Assembly (NCBI GenBank): GCA_942493375.1
Contig: OW818698.1
Span: 3,844,001 to 3,908,000 of the forward strand
Reading direction: 5' to 3'
From: G942493375 sp942493375
GTDB lineage: Bacteria > Armatimonadota > UBA5829
Length of the DNA stretch: 64,000 nt
Shown: piece after piece, positions 25,581-35,358 of the stretch
Position numbering within the stretch: the stretch's first letter is position 1
How the letters are laid out: the number at the start of each line of letters is the position of its first letter
Translations under genes and position numbers: made by a program
Notes under the pieces: model-generated
Database searches by the model: none
Told to the model about the DNA's origin: nothing
What the model saw: the letters and a program-made list of their open reading frames with translations, nothing else

Positions 25581-28328
25581 TCAGCGTACGAATTTTAACA
25601 GTCCTGCTTCTGGAACATACCATGTGCACTCGCCGGTCCCTCTCCACATAACCCATGCCTCAGATCCCTGTTTGCGGACTGCAAGATTGAAAGGATATTT
25701 TGTGTCCGGGTTTGGCTTTATCCCTAGAGATGCGAAAGGTATGCGGAATTCAGCAACCCACTGACTGGGACCGACTATATTGGACTTGTATGAGACATTT
25801 TGTCCTGCACGCTTAGTTATGTCAGCAGATGCGCCGGCTTCATCGCTTGAGGAGAATGTGCCGTCTGCAAATCCGCGCAACACGATGATTGGTGCTTTCG
25901 CTCCTAATGCAGGATTGCTCAGAGATATTTCAACAGCATCGCAGCCTCCCCATGTATCTCCAACAGACATCGGCGTGTCCTTGTCCACTGAATTGTCGAT
26001 TCCTACAAAAAGAGCGTCATCATACCATCCCAGCCAGGCTCGAGATGGAAAAGTGCATTTCTCACCTTCCACACCCTCCTGGATTAGCATCGCCTTCTCC
26101 GCATTTAAGCTAAACCATTCATCAGAAGAAAGTTTCCCATCCGCAGTCGGTAATGTTTCCAGACGAGTGACGTTAAACACCGGGGCAGGTGTTTTCTTGC
26201 GAACAGGTTTCAATTTAGCTGCTTCAGGCTTTTTGTCTACTCGAAGTGTTGATGTCACAGGCCAGGTAGCTCTGTCAAGACTCTTGTAGACTCCAATTTT
26301 GTTGAACGGAATACTTTTGAAACCTAACTTCCAGGCTGGAGAGTTGGGTGATAGTCGGTAATCCACTGGAGGTTTACCTGAAAACAGCGGGTCCTGGTCG
26401 GTCAGGTTGTTTTCCTGTTTTACAAGTGATTGAGCTCTTCCTTCAATCCATCCAAACTTGGTATTCCAGAGGATATTACGGGCGACCACATTGCCTTTAG
26501 GTGCCAATGGTTCGTCTTCTAGTATATTCAACAGCTCAGGATATTTCGTAGACCAGGGCGGTTGTTTGTAATTAAGATCAAAGAGCTCCTTTGTAGCAAA
26601 ATCTCCTACACTTTTAGCCCAACCTAGTCCACGTGCATCTATACTGAACGCCTGTCCACAGTTGATGAACAAATTATTGCTCATCACATTATCGCGACCG
26701 CCACCGATCAGGATCGCACTGGCTACGTCATAGAAAATATTACTCGAGATGTCAGCTGAAGAGAAACAATCGTCCAGATATACTCCCTGGCAACCTCGAC
26801 CTTCGAAACCGTGGATGTTATGCAGGTAGTTATAGCGCACTTTGTGACCACGCATAGTCCAAGTCTCATCCGGCGGTGAAGTATAAATGGCTCCAGCGTC
26901 GTTGGATTGAAAGACTGAACTGTGGACTTCATTGAACTCAATAGTCTGCTCATTACCGCTGAAACCTATCGCCACATGCGGGACATTGTCTATGAGATTA
27001 TGTGTGGCACTATTACCGACACCATATAGCGCTATTCCCTGCTGGTAGACTGGATCCCATCGAGAAGTGTGATGGATATGGTTGTTATCAGCAATGTGGC
27101 GTCCAGGGGTGAGTGTCTTTCGATCACCTGCATCCAGAGTAATTCCTCCCTGTCCCATCGCATAAATATCACAACCGATGACTTTGTGTCCGGTGCCGCC
27201 TTTGACTTTAACTGCCCAGTTACCCATGTTGCGGATCGTGCAGCCAACCAGCCGTACGTTGGAACCATCTTTGATGGTAACTGCGGTGCCGCGTCCGTCC
27301 TCAATAGTAAGACCGCGGAAAGTGACATTGGAAACATTATTCATTCTGATAGGATCACGGACAACAGAGACCATGACCTTGCCCGATTTCAATGACGCAG
27401 TCGGCCAAATGAGCAATGTACCGGTTTCGCGGTCCAGGTACCATTCACCTGGTCTGTCCAATTCCGGCAGGACGTTTTCTGCATAGAACCACTGGCCCCG
27501 GCGTATCCCATAAGCAGATGTTTGTTGAGTCTGCATACTGATGGTTTTCTCTGCAGGGTCTACACTTGCCAGTGGAATACGCTGGTCTGCCCAATCCCAG
27601 AACCAGAACCCGTGCATCCATATGCCTTTTTCACCTGTCCATCGGGCAATCCGAGGGTCGTCACAAGCGAATTTCCCGGTACCAGATGTCGTCTGACCAG
27701 ATTTCACGATCCCGTTATCGTCATATACATCGGTGATCTTCATATAGCCTTCATTTGGGTAGCGAGCCAGAATCATTGGTTTGTCTTTGAAAAACACTTC
27801 AAGACCCGGATCGGATTGATAACTAGCTGGACTGTTGATAGTCTGGAAGTCAGTGATACCATTGGCATTCAAGTCAGCTTGGAAGACGTTGCCGCGTGCT
27901 GAAGGATCCATACGGGACAATAAATCAGGATCAGATACAGGAGTAAATCCACTTACTACGCGTCCACCAATCAAACGGACTTTTCCTGCAATCTTTGCCC
28001 TGTATTCGACCGGTTTTGTAGCAGTCCCGGAATCTTCAACAGCAAAATCCAGAGGTTCAGAGAGTTGATAAATACCTGGTGCTATCTCAACGCATATACG
28101 CTTGTTGATACCAGCATGCAAAAGCTTTCGAACCTCATCACGGGCACGCTGAATGGTTTTAAAGGGGCCGTCCTTTTTTGCACGGTTTGGTTTTTCAATT
28201 TTGCCTGACCACGTATCATTGCCGTTGCCAGCGACATACAGGAACTTCGTATCAGACTTCTCTGCAGCAATTGCTAGACTGCAGGAAATTGCCATCACAA
28301 GAGCTAGAATCAGGGTTTGCCAATTCAT
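25581..28328 (-). CDS. Exported right-handed beta-helix protein with C-terminal CBM9-like domain
   Basis: About 915 residues: signal peptide (LILALVMAISCSLAIA), a DUF1565-like opening with LYVAGNGNDTWSG, a family-typical region up to about residue 320, then a right-handed parallel beta-helix with many short Asn/Gly turns (NHIHHTSRW, NLIDNVPHVAIGFSGN, SNNLFINCGQ). The last 190 residues resemble a CBM9-like sugar-binding sandwich (WGGCDAVEISLS, VAEFRIPFASLGIKP). Such proteins are candidate polysaccharide lyases or glycosidases; catalytic residues cannot be assigned by eye. It is a paralogue of the three tandem genes at 39.3-47.5 kb but more divergent. The start at 28328 is preferred to 28352, as GGAAGG lies between them. 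Confidence 0.88.
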   Translation of the reverse strand: MNWQTLILALVMAISCSLAIAAEKSDTKFLYVAGNGNDTWSGKIEKPNRAKKDGPFKTIQRARDEVRKLLHAGINKRICVEIAPGIYQLSEPLDFAVEDSGTATKPVEYRAKIAGKVRLIGGRVVSGFTPVSDPDLLSRMDPSARGNVFQADLNANGITDFQTINSPASYQSDPGLEVFFKDKPMILARYPNEGYMKITDVYDDNGIVKSGQTTSGTGKFACDDPRIARWTGEKGIWMHGFWFWDWADQRIPLASVDPAEKTISMQTQQTSAYGIRRGQWFYAENVLPELDRPGEWYLDRETGTLLIWPTASLKSGKVMVSVVRDPIRMNNVSNVTFRGLTIEDGRGTAVTIKDGSNVRLVGCTIRNMGNWAVKVKGGTGHKVIGCDIYAMGQGGITLDAGDRKTLTPGRHIADNNHIHHTSRWDPVYQQGIALYGVGNSATHNLIDNVPHVAIGFSGNEQTIEFNEVHSSVFQSNDAGAIYTSPPDETWTMRGHKVRYNYLHNIHGFEGRGCQGVYLDDCFSSADISSNIFYDVASAILIGGGRDNVMSNNLFINCGQAFSIDARGLGWAKSVGDFATKELFDLNYKQPPWSTKYPELLNILEDEPLAPKGNVVARNILWNTKFGWIEGRAQSLVKQENNLTDQDPLFSGKPPVDYRLSPNSPAWKLGFKSIPFNKIGVYKSLDRATWPVTSTLRVDKKPEAAKLKPVRKKTPAPVFNVTRLETLPTADGKLSSDEWFSLNAEKAMLIQEGVEGEKCTFPSRAWLGWYDDALFVGIDNSVDKDTPMSVGDTWGGCDAVEISLSNPALGAKAPIIVLRGFADGTFSSSDEAGASADITKRAGQNVSYKSNIVGPSQWVAEFRIPFASLGIKPNPDTKYPFNLAVRKQGSEAWVMWRGTGECTWYVPEAGLLKFVR

Positions 28329-28443
28329 AGACTTACATCCTTCCAGATCCATTTAAACGATATTTACAGAGTATTATTAGTAGATACATCAATATCGGGT
28401 ATTTATCCTGCAATGAAAGCTTGTGTCTATGCATATTACATTT

Positions 28444-28472
28444 TTGACAATAAGAATCAGCTTTCGTACAAT
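28444..28472 (+). promoter_or_regulatory. Consensus-like sigma-70 promoter of the GH20-like gene
   Basis: TTGACA (28444-28449), exactly 17 bases, TACAAT (28467-28472). The expected transcript would start near 28479, giving a leader of about 12 bases that still holds the GGAG ribosome site. Confidence 0.8.
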
Positions 28473-28490
28473 GCCCGTGGAGTGTGATAT

Positions 28491-30791
28491 ATGACAGACA
28501 TAAACAGTGGCTACCGACGAATTATACCTACACCTCAAAGTATTGTGTCCGTAAATAAGCCTGCACGGATATATAGTCGAAATCGGACATATTCCGTATG
28601 TTTACAGGGATCTGCAGGGGATAAAATCAGGTTTGCGGGGGATTTTTTGTGCAGGGAAGTACTGCGGGAATTCGGATTGCATCTGGTAGTCGGTGGGCAA
28701 TTGGATGAGGATACAGTCATTATCTGTAGTGATTACACACTACTAAACGAATACCTTGATGCTGATAGTCTGAAAGTATTCGATAATGATCCTGGCCGTC
28801 AGCAGGGATATGTCATAAAATCAAGTCCCGGGGAGCCAGTTATTCTGTGTGCAGCGAGTGAACAGGGCTGCCTTTACGCCGTATCAACCCTGCTGCAGAT
28901 ATTACGCGTCAAAGATGATCAGATCATACTCGGCAGTCAGGTTATTGCAGATTATCCCGATTTCAAATATCGCGGGAACTGCTGGCTGATTATGGCGGAG
29001 TGCGGTATCTGGTCATATGACCGTGGCGACGGTGTTGATGGTTACCGAAAGCGTGCAAATGAGAAACTGGACATGTGCGTCCGGTATAAAGTTAATACCA
29101 TACTATTCGACGGCCTTGGGTGGGCTACAGACAAATTTCCCGGCTACGCTGATTTAATGCAGGAGATTAATAAAGAAGCAAGGCTCCGGGGCATTCATCT
29201 GATGTATGTAGGTTATGGTTCCGGTTATGGTGCAGCTGGCAGAGGTTTATACAAGGGCAAAGTATTCCAGAATCGTCGATCATATCCTGACGGTGAAGAG
29301 TATCCATGTCTTGGTGGAGTTGGGATGACCGATGACGCCAAGTTGCTGGGTAGATTCAGCGGGACTTGTCTTACCAACATTGAACTCATGCGGCTGAAAT
29401 GTGGGGAACTGAAACAATTCGTCGAAGAAGTTCAGCCGGGTGCGATGTATATCCATAACCTGGATAATGACAGAGTCAGCAAGGATATGTGGCTATTGAG
29501 ATGTCCGGATTGCAGGAAACGCTGGCCGAGTGATGAGTTGGATACTGCCGATGGTATGGCTGGTGCATATGCAGATTTCTATGACCAGTTGGCAGAATGT
29601 ATTAAGAGCGTAAAGAGACCAGGTTATGACGCTGATCGTGATTGTGTGCTGTATATGGTTAGCCCCGGCTATACAATGCCTAATCATTCTGATGAAGATT
29701 GGCAGACAGCTCTTTCTTATTGGCCTGCTGTCAGCCGTTTTATGAAACACAAGCACAACGTTTCATTTATGTTCAGGGAGCAATTCTATAATCATGATAC
29801 CAACACTCTGAGATGTGCCCAGATGAGAGATGCTCTGGATTCGGAAGGCCAGGGTCACGAGTTTGGAATAATCTACTTCTATGGGGCAGATGGATTTCAC
29901 AATGACCAGCTACTGCTGCCGACACCTTCAAGTTATTACATTTTCAAGGGAGCAGATGCTGTAATTGCAGCGTCCGGTCACGCATACCAGGAACCTATGC
30001 AGCTCTTGAATGCTGAGTACCTTTGGAACTCTGAGAATAGCGCCTTCTACAACCTTGAAAATAGACCAACGAACTATACTGATTTCTTCCAACTCTATCT
30101 GGACATGATGGAAGCAGGTATACGACCTGAAGAGCTGTATGGCAATGAAGGATTCCTGGGTGTTGCCTGCAAAAAGCTATATGGAGAGATTGCAGGTCCG
30201 GTAATGGCGGAAGTATTCGCACTGCACGGGGAACACAATGAGCCACTGGTGCCTTTTATTTCAAATAAAGACCTTGGTGCAGGTGGATTCAACCCATTTG
30301 CTCAACTGGCGTATGGGGTAGAACTCAGTCTACAGGATGTATTGAAGACGAAGACCAAGCTTTGTGAAATATACAATATCACGACCCATGCACAGAATCT
30401 TGTAACCGATCTACTCGTGAAGTTCAACGTAAATGACTCAGTGTGGACTGAAATAGAATGGTATAAGGAGTCTCTTGAAATTGGCGCCAGATATACTAAA
30501 CATCTGCGAGATTATGTTGCAATATACGAACAATTACTGAATCACTTTGAGTTAGCTGCAAATATAGACGACGTTAATCAAAAGATAAAAGACTTATCAA
30601 TGGAAATCAATGACACAAAACATATAATCAAATCATCAGGCTTGGAAGCAATCGACTACCTGGGAGGAGCACTGGCCGGTCGCGAAAGCACGCTGGTATT
30701 CCTTGAATCTAATCTGGAAGAGATGTCAGAGAGCATAATCCAGGACAAACGTTTCGTAAAGCCGCACCAGGAAGTTACTCCGTGGTGGTAG
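28491..30791 (+). CDS. Cytoplasmic GH20-like hexosaminidase-family protein
   Basis: A 766-residue protein without a signal peptide. Residues about 1-155 form the alpha/beta domain that precedes GH20/GH84 catalytic barrels (SEQGCLYAVSTLLQIL), and the barrel opens with the family-like DYPDFKYRGN (about 161-170). Later strands carry MYIHNLDND and GIIYFYGADGFHND. The usual GH20 Asp-Glu catalytic pair in a DxE or PEID(L/M)PGH segment is not recognisable, so activity is uncertain. A helical C-terminal region (about 560-766) is extra. It is the only cytoplasmic enzyme of the carbohydrate island, so it may act on imported oligosaccharides. A strong promoter precedes it and a hairpin follows. Confidence 0.75.
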   Translation: MTDINSGYRRIIPTPQSIVSVNKPARIYSRNRTYSVCLQGSAGDKIRFAGDFLCREVLREFGLHLVVGGQLDEDTVIICSDYTLLNEYLDADSLKVFDNDPGRQQGYVIKSSPGEPVILCAASEQGCLYAVSTLLQILRVKDDQIILGSQVIADYPDFKYRGNCWLIMAECGIWSYDRGDGVDGYRKRANEKLDMCVRYKVNTILFDGLGWATDKFPGYADLMQEINKEARLRGIHLMYVGYGSGYGAAGRGLYKGKVFQNRRSYPDGEEYPCLGGVGMTDDAKLLGRFSGTCLTNIELMRLKCGELKQFVEEVQPGAMYIHNLDNDRVSKDMWLLRCPDCRKRWPSDELDTADGMAGAYADFYDQLAECIKSVKRPGYDADRDCVLYMVSPGYTMPNHSDEDWQTALSYWPAVSRFMKHKHNVSFMFREQFYNHDTNTLRCAQMRDALDSEGQGHEFGIIYFYGADGFHNDQLLLPTPSSYYIFKGADAVIAASGHAYQEPMQLLNAEYLWNSENSAFYNLENRPTNYTDFFQLYLDMMEAGIRPEELYGNEGFLGVACKKLYGEIAGPVMAEVFALHGEHNEPLVPFISNKDLGAGGFNPFAQLAYGVELSLQDVLKTKTKLCEIYNITTHAQNLVTDLLVKFNVNDSVWTEIEWYKESLEIGARYTKHLRDYVAIYEQLLNHFELAANIDDVNQKIKDLSMEINDTKHIIKSSGLEAIDYLGGALAGRESTLVFLESNLEEMSESIIQDKRFVKPHQEVTPWW

Positions 30792-30795
30792 AATC

Positions 30796-30833
30796 CATCA
30801 GTCACCCTTGGCAAATGCCAATGGTGACTGATG
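30796..30833. terminator. Hairpin between convergent glycosidase genes
   Basis: An 11-bp stem (30796-30806 with 30823-30833) continues inside as TTGGC/GCCAA around a 4-base loop, making about 16 bp with one mismatch. It lies between the stop of the GH20-like gene and the stop of the minus-strand operon, so it likely terminates both; no strong T-run flanks it. Confidence 0.65.
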
Positions 30834-30849
30834 AAATACTAAATCACTC

Positions 30850-33117
30850 TCATCTTCCCATTTTCTTTATATCCACCCCATAATAAATCCGGGGGGCTCC
30901 GTCCAGAATTACTTGTGCAATACCGTTTTTGACCGGGATCAATCGTTCCTGGCCGATGCAGTCGATTTCTCGGATGGACTTGCCTGTAGCCGGGAGTTTT
31001 ATTAGAATCTTGCTTTTCCAATGATCAACCCATGGTTCAGGAGTTGCGAACCATTTGTCATCTTTTTTATGGGATTTGTTTAATATGTATCCGTCAGTGC
31101 GGTTCCAAAGTATGGTGACAGGACCTTTGGGAGAGTTGAAGAGCAGGCCTTTGTTTTGTGATTTCCCGAAATCCAGCCAGCGTGTAAATGTCGTGTTTTC
31201 CAAAGCTGCTGCAATGGTTTCATATCCTAATAGTGAAGGTTTTGGGCTTAGATCTCTGTTTAGTAAACCATAATGAAATTCAGGATTTGTATTATCGACT
31301 CCACCTTGGTCGTACCAAACTGTATCATTCAACTGATACCAGTTAACTATCTTCACTCCTTCTGACAATGCAAGGGCATACTCCAGAACTACATTCTCAG
31401 CAGCTTCTCTATATGTATCCCCCCACCACAAATGCGGCGCGGTTGGGGCATAGGCTTCTGTCAGAAATATTGGCTTGTCACCGTATTTCTTTAAAGTGTC
31501 CTTGACCTTACGAATTGTGCCCAGGAAGTTCCAATAGTCACAGTTTTTGTTGTCCCGCCAGTTGTCTCCACCATAATCAGCTGTGTAGTTTCCACGCCCT
31601 GGATGAAGACTTATTGCGTCTATACAGTCCCACGCTCCATATTCGTGCATCTTGTCCAGGAACACCGTATCTGCTCCGGATAGGCCTATGCTGGTCAGTT
31701 TCAAATTTGCACCGGACTGCTTTATTGCGTTGGCAGCAGGTATGAGGAAATCAGATACATACTGTTTGGCTCTGACTGCATTGCCAATACCGCCGTCCAT
31801 ATTGATCTCATTCCCAAATTCCCAATAATGAGCCCCACCTTTGACTATATCTGCTATCGTTTTCGAGATGTATTCCTGGCGTTTTGCTTCATCTTTCATA
31901 TTGGGATCATCTAGAGGAACCTGGGAATGGAAGTTCTGCATCATATTCAGCGAATCAGCCTGCTTTGCAGACATCTGCATGTTCCTGATCCACTTTACAC
32001 CTATTCGTGAGAGCAGGTTCTCTGCGTCGGATTCAGTTGGTAGTGCAAAATATGCAGATATTCCAAATATGCTGTTTGGGTCATTGAATTTGTGAGGAGG
32101 CAGGACTGCCAGGTTAGTTCTCCTGAAATCAGTATTTCTACCATCTGATGCCTGGACTTCAACAAACAGAATCCCGCGTTTGGGAGCATTAAATGACAGC
32201 TTCTGGTCCCATTTTGCATATGGGTCAAGCATTCGTGTATCTGATCCTTTGGTAACTATCTTTCCATTAAAGTCTCTTGCCCACCAGGATAAGGTGATAT
32301 TTTGTTTGGTATCAGAGGTATTGATAGCCTGGGCATTCAAGCCAAGAGGAGTAGATGCACTGTCCCAGATATTAAATACTTTATCTGCATTTATATCCAG
32401 TGCTACCGGTCTATTCTTAAGCAGTGCCGCCGCAGCTGCAGGTTCTGCATCGGTCAGCAGCAGATCTCCCTCAGCAACATAATGGCCTGATTCGGTTTTC
32501 TTTGCTGGAAAGTGAATATCAAATGTATCCTGCCACTGAGGGTTGCTGTTTTTTAGAATCAAGTAAAGATAACCGTTAAGAGATTTATACTGAAGGCATT
32601 GCATATCCGGAACTTCATAAGGAATGCCGCCTTTTTCATCCCTAACCCACAGGCTCCGCTTGATTGTCTTCTGAGAACCAACATCAGCACCGTTACGACG
32701 CATCACCATTGCATAGTCCAGACCCAGGTCATCCGGTCCCCATATATCGTATCGAAGGTGTACACGGTGAGGGAACACAGTGAATTCACTTTGCACCCTC
32801 ACCTTGCCAGAAGTATCGTTCTTTGTCTTAAAGTCTGTGAGTATAGCTTCCTGACCATTATCCAACTTTACCAGAGAGGATGTTCCGCCATCGGTAACTG
32901 TAGGTGTGCTCATAAAGTGGTAGTCGCCAAAGTTCATGAACATCTTTCCAGTTTCATCACAGACTTCCACAGCGCCATTGTCCAGGGTTTTAATCTGAAT
33001 GCCGGGTGCTGCCAGTTTTATCTCTGCAGTTGCAGGTAGAGCCAGACACATTAATAAACCTGCTAATATATAAAGCACTGAAACAATGCGGGCATTTGCA
33101 GGCATATCATAAATCAT
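30850..33117 (-). CDS. Exported clan GH-A glycoside hydrolase
   Basis: A 755-residue exported enzyme: signal peptide (VSVLYILAGLLMCLALPATA), beta domains up to about residue 340, then a (beta/alpha)8 barrel. The acid/base glutamate is in YWEFGNEIN (Glu437), the Asn-Glu pair of clan GH-A, and the nucleophile in IFLTEAYAP (Glu554). The architecture recalls GH39/GH5/GH30-like enzymes, but the family cannot be fixed by eye. It is the last gene of the six-gene minus-strand operon, 27 bases after the previous stop. GGAG precedes ATG 33117 by seven bases. Confidence 0.85.
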   Translation of the reverse strand: MIYDMPANARIVSVLYILAGLLMCLALPATAEIKLAAPGIQIKTLDNGAVEVCDETGKMFMNFGDYHFMSTPTVTDGGTSSLVKLDNGQEAILTDFKTKNDTSGKVRVQSEFTVFPHRVHLRYDIWGPDDLGLDYAMVMRRNGADVGSQKTIKRSLWVRDEKGGIPYEVPDMQCLQYKSLNGYLYLILKNSNPQWQDTFDIHFPAKKTESGHYVAEGDLLLTDAEPAAAAALLKNRPVALDINADKVFNIWDSASTPLGLNAQAINTSDTKQNITLSWWARDFNGKIVTKGSDTRMLDPYAKWDQKLSFNAPKRGILFVEVQASDGRNTDFRRTNLAVLPPHKFNDPNSIFGISAYFALPTESDAENLLSRIGVKWIRNMQMSAKQADSLNMMQNFHSQVPLDDPNMKDEAKRQEYISKTIADIVKGGAHYWEFGNEINMDGGIGNAVRAKQYVSDFLIPAANAIKQSGANLKLTSIGLSGADTVFLDKMHEYGAWDCIDAISLHPGRGNYTADYGGDNWRDNKNCDYWNFLGTIRKVKDTLKKYGDKPIFLTEAYAPTAPHLWWGDTYREAAENVVLEYALALSEGVKIVNWYQLNDTVWYDQGGVDNTNPEFHYGLLNRDLSPKPSLLGYETIAAALENTTFTRWLDFGKSQNKGLLFNSPKGPVTILWNRTDGYILNKSHKKDDKWFATPEPWVDHWKSKILIKLPATGKSIREIDCIGQERLIPVKNGIAQVILDGAPRIYYGVDIKKMGR

Positions 33118-33144
33118 TTTGAGACTCCTGGATAATGATGCACA

Positions 33145-35292
33145 TCAAGGTTTGCGCATTTTAAAACAGACTACTTCAAGCGGCTCAAGTTGGAATTTGC
33201 CGATTCCGGATTCAACTCGGACGCGTTTCTTGCCAAACTGATCAAATGCAAGTCCATTCCTTTTATTTGGGAATGATAGTTCTGCATCCAAACAATTTCG
33301 CCCCCAGTTGCAGGCAATAACATAATCAAAACCATTGTGATATCGATGGGACCACAGAATCTCTTCAGAGGCTGACTTAAGATTTACTCCTACTGTATGG
33401 TTAGTGGACAATAATGCAGGACTCAATTGATTCAGCTCTTTTGCTATCTGTTTGATTCCAGGCCATAAGTCCTTTTCCTGTCCAAGGTTCCAATCCGATC
33501 GACCAGGTTCAGTCCAACTGTAGAATAGTATTCCAGTTGCACCCAGGCATATAGACCCATATACCATAGCCCGTTCCTGTTTCACCGTAGGCATACCAAA
33601 TGGACCAAAACCGCCGAATGCCTGCATAACACACCAGGTGCTTTTAGAAGCAAACATGGGATCGTTGCGTAACAATCTGAATTTCCTAGCCATCTCCCAC
33701 ATAGACCAGCTTGTCCCTGTCTCTTCACAGTATGTTATCGGATAGATATCGGGAGCGATAATATCGATTGCAGCATCATGAGCATCGGGATAGTTATCGG
33801 CAACCACTGTGGGGCGCTTCTTGTCTAACTTACGGATGTTTTTGCAGGCATCGGTGATTTCCTGCGGATCTTCAGAATTACGTCCGCCTGGTTCATCGCT
33901 CATATACCATGCCAGTATTGAGGGATGGTTCAAGTTTTTCGTAACGTATTCCACTGAGTTCCAGATAATTGGACAGACCATAAGTTTAGACCTGAGAGAA
34001 GCATCAAGAAAGTCTGTGTTAGGTTGAAACTCATGAATAACCGTGTTGAAGCCGTATTTATGCAAGTCAGGCAGCATTTCAATCGGTGCTCTGTATAATC
34101 CAATCGGAAAGAAAGGTTTGCCATTCACGAGTAATTGTTTTTTGTTAGCTTTTGACAAGGGAGTTTTGTTTTTTGTTTCGGAGTTATCAGACGTTTTGTT
34201 TCTCGCAAATCTAGATAATACAGGTTCAATCGGCATATTATCGGCGCGTAGTGTGGTAGCGATTATGCGCCCCTTGCCGATTTTAGTGGTCATTATCACA
34301 GGATAATCTTCTGAACTTACACCTATGATCTGCCAGGCATCGCCGTAAGTAACAAAATGCGTACCATTGCTCATTACTGATGCTTGTGGATCTGATGGCC
34401 ATATGAGTCGTGATTCATCTGTAGTATTAATATTCACTTTGCATGCCGGAGAGCCTTCTGCTGCATAACGAGCTGGCTTCACAGCATAATCAGATCCCAA
34501 TGATCCGAACCACTCATACCTGCCAGTCGTATTAGCATCCAGAGCAATGATTGTGCCTCCATTGTCTACGAATTCCTTGAGTGCTGGTGCGTATTCTACA
34601 GGTATGGTATGAAAGGAACCGAATATTAGTATGTCGAAGTCTGTGATTCGTGAGACAAGCGTGGCAATATCGGAGCTTGCGAAACGCGCCCAAGGCCATT
34701 TTAGGTCCAGTAAAGCAGCAGCGGTCTGCTCCCGGTCTGCTCTGGCCCACCAGTGACTACTCATAATGCACGCAACACTGGGTGTCTTTACACGCATTTC
34801 CGTGCGTCGTCTGGCTTGCTCTTCTTGCGAATTCCTTGAGTATAACCGCAGTGAAGTGACTTGAGGCCATGTGCCTGTGAACTTGATCCTGACCGAGAGA
34901 GCACGAACTGCTGGAGATAACTCCCTGGACACGCCTCCAGACACGACCGCAATGGTGCTTGTGATCGGTCTGTAGACCATATTCGTGTCGTCAGCTATCT
35001 CTATTGAGTATTTCGAAACTCCACTAGCATCGAACTCAACACGGTCTATATCAAGCGGTACTTGAAATGTCCGAATAAGCCATGATTCACCCGAATAAGG
35101 TGGCTGCCAGAATGTAGTTTTATCCCCATCAAACGCATTTGTCTCGACTGAAGCTGCCAGACGACTGCTGCTTTCTATTCTTGCTCCCGGTGCATTCAAA
35201 GCTGCATCGAACTCAGTTTGGGCACCAGACTGCAAAGGTGCCATTCCAATCAAGAAGCAGAAAACAAGCTGCCACCTAAATATCAACTTCAT
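33145..35292 (-). CDS. Exported glycosidase-like protein with F5/8C-type and GATase-like domains
   Basis: A 715-residue exported protein. After the signal peptide comes a discoidin-like (F5/8 type C, CBM32-like) domain (about 27-155: LAASVETNAFDGDKTTFWQP, quoted as its landmark). Residues about 165-370 resemble the glutamine-amidotransferase-like domain of some glycosidases (FDILIFGSF, DNGGTIIALDAN). Residues about 385-640 form a barrel with ILAWYMSDEPGG, where Glu467 sits at the usual acid/base position, and IIAPDIYPITYCEE. The C-terminus is a small beta domain. Function: probably a beta-galactosidase- or GH2/GH42-like enzyme on an unknown polymer. It lies within the operon, with AGAGG before the ATG. 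Confidence 0.78.
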   Translation of the reverse strand: MKLIFRWQLVFCFLIGMAPLQSGAQTEFDAALNAPGARIESSSRLAASVETNAFDGDKTTFWQPPYSGESWLIRTFQVPLDIDRVEFDASGVSKYSIEIADDTNMVYRPITSTIAVVSGGVSRELSPAVRALSVRIKFTGTWPQVTSLRLYSRNSQEEQARRRTEMRVKTPSVACIMSSHWWARADREQTAAALLDLKWPWARFASSDIATLVSRITDFDILIFGSFHTIPVEYAPALKEFVDNGGTIIALDANTTGRYEWFGSLGSDYAVKPARYAAEGSPACKVNINTTDESRLIWPSDPQASVMSNGTHFVTYGDAWQIIGVSSEDYPVIMTTKIGKGRIIATTLRADNMPIEPVLSRFARNKTSDNSETKNKTPLSKANKKQLLVNGKPFFPIGLYRAPIEMLPDLHKYGFNTVIHEFQPNTDFLDASLRSKLMVCPIIWNSVEYVTKNLNHPSILAWYMSDEPGGRNSEDPQEITDACKNIRKLDKKRPTVVADNYPDAHDAAIDIIAPDIYPITYCEETGTSWSMWEMARKFRLLRNDPMFASKSTWCVMQAFGGFGPFGMPTVKQERAMVYGSICLGATGILFYSWTEPGRSDWNLGQEKDLWPGIKQIAKELNQLSPALLSTNHTVGVNLKSASEEILWSHRYHNGFDYVIACNWGRNCLDAELSFPNKRNGLAFDQFGKKRVRVESGIGKFQLEPLEVVCFKMRKP

Positions 35293-35358
35293 ATTAACCT
35301 CTTTTCAGATGGGGAGTTAAAAACTACATTCGTAGTGTTGACATGCGAACCGTTACAT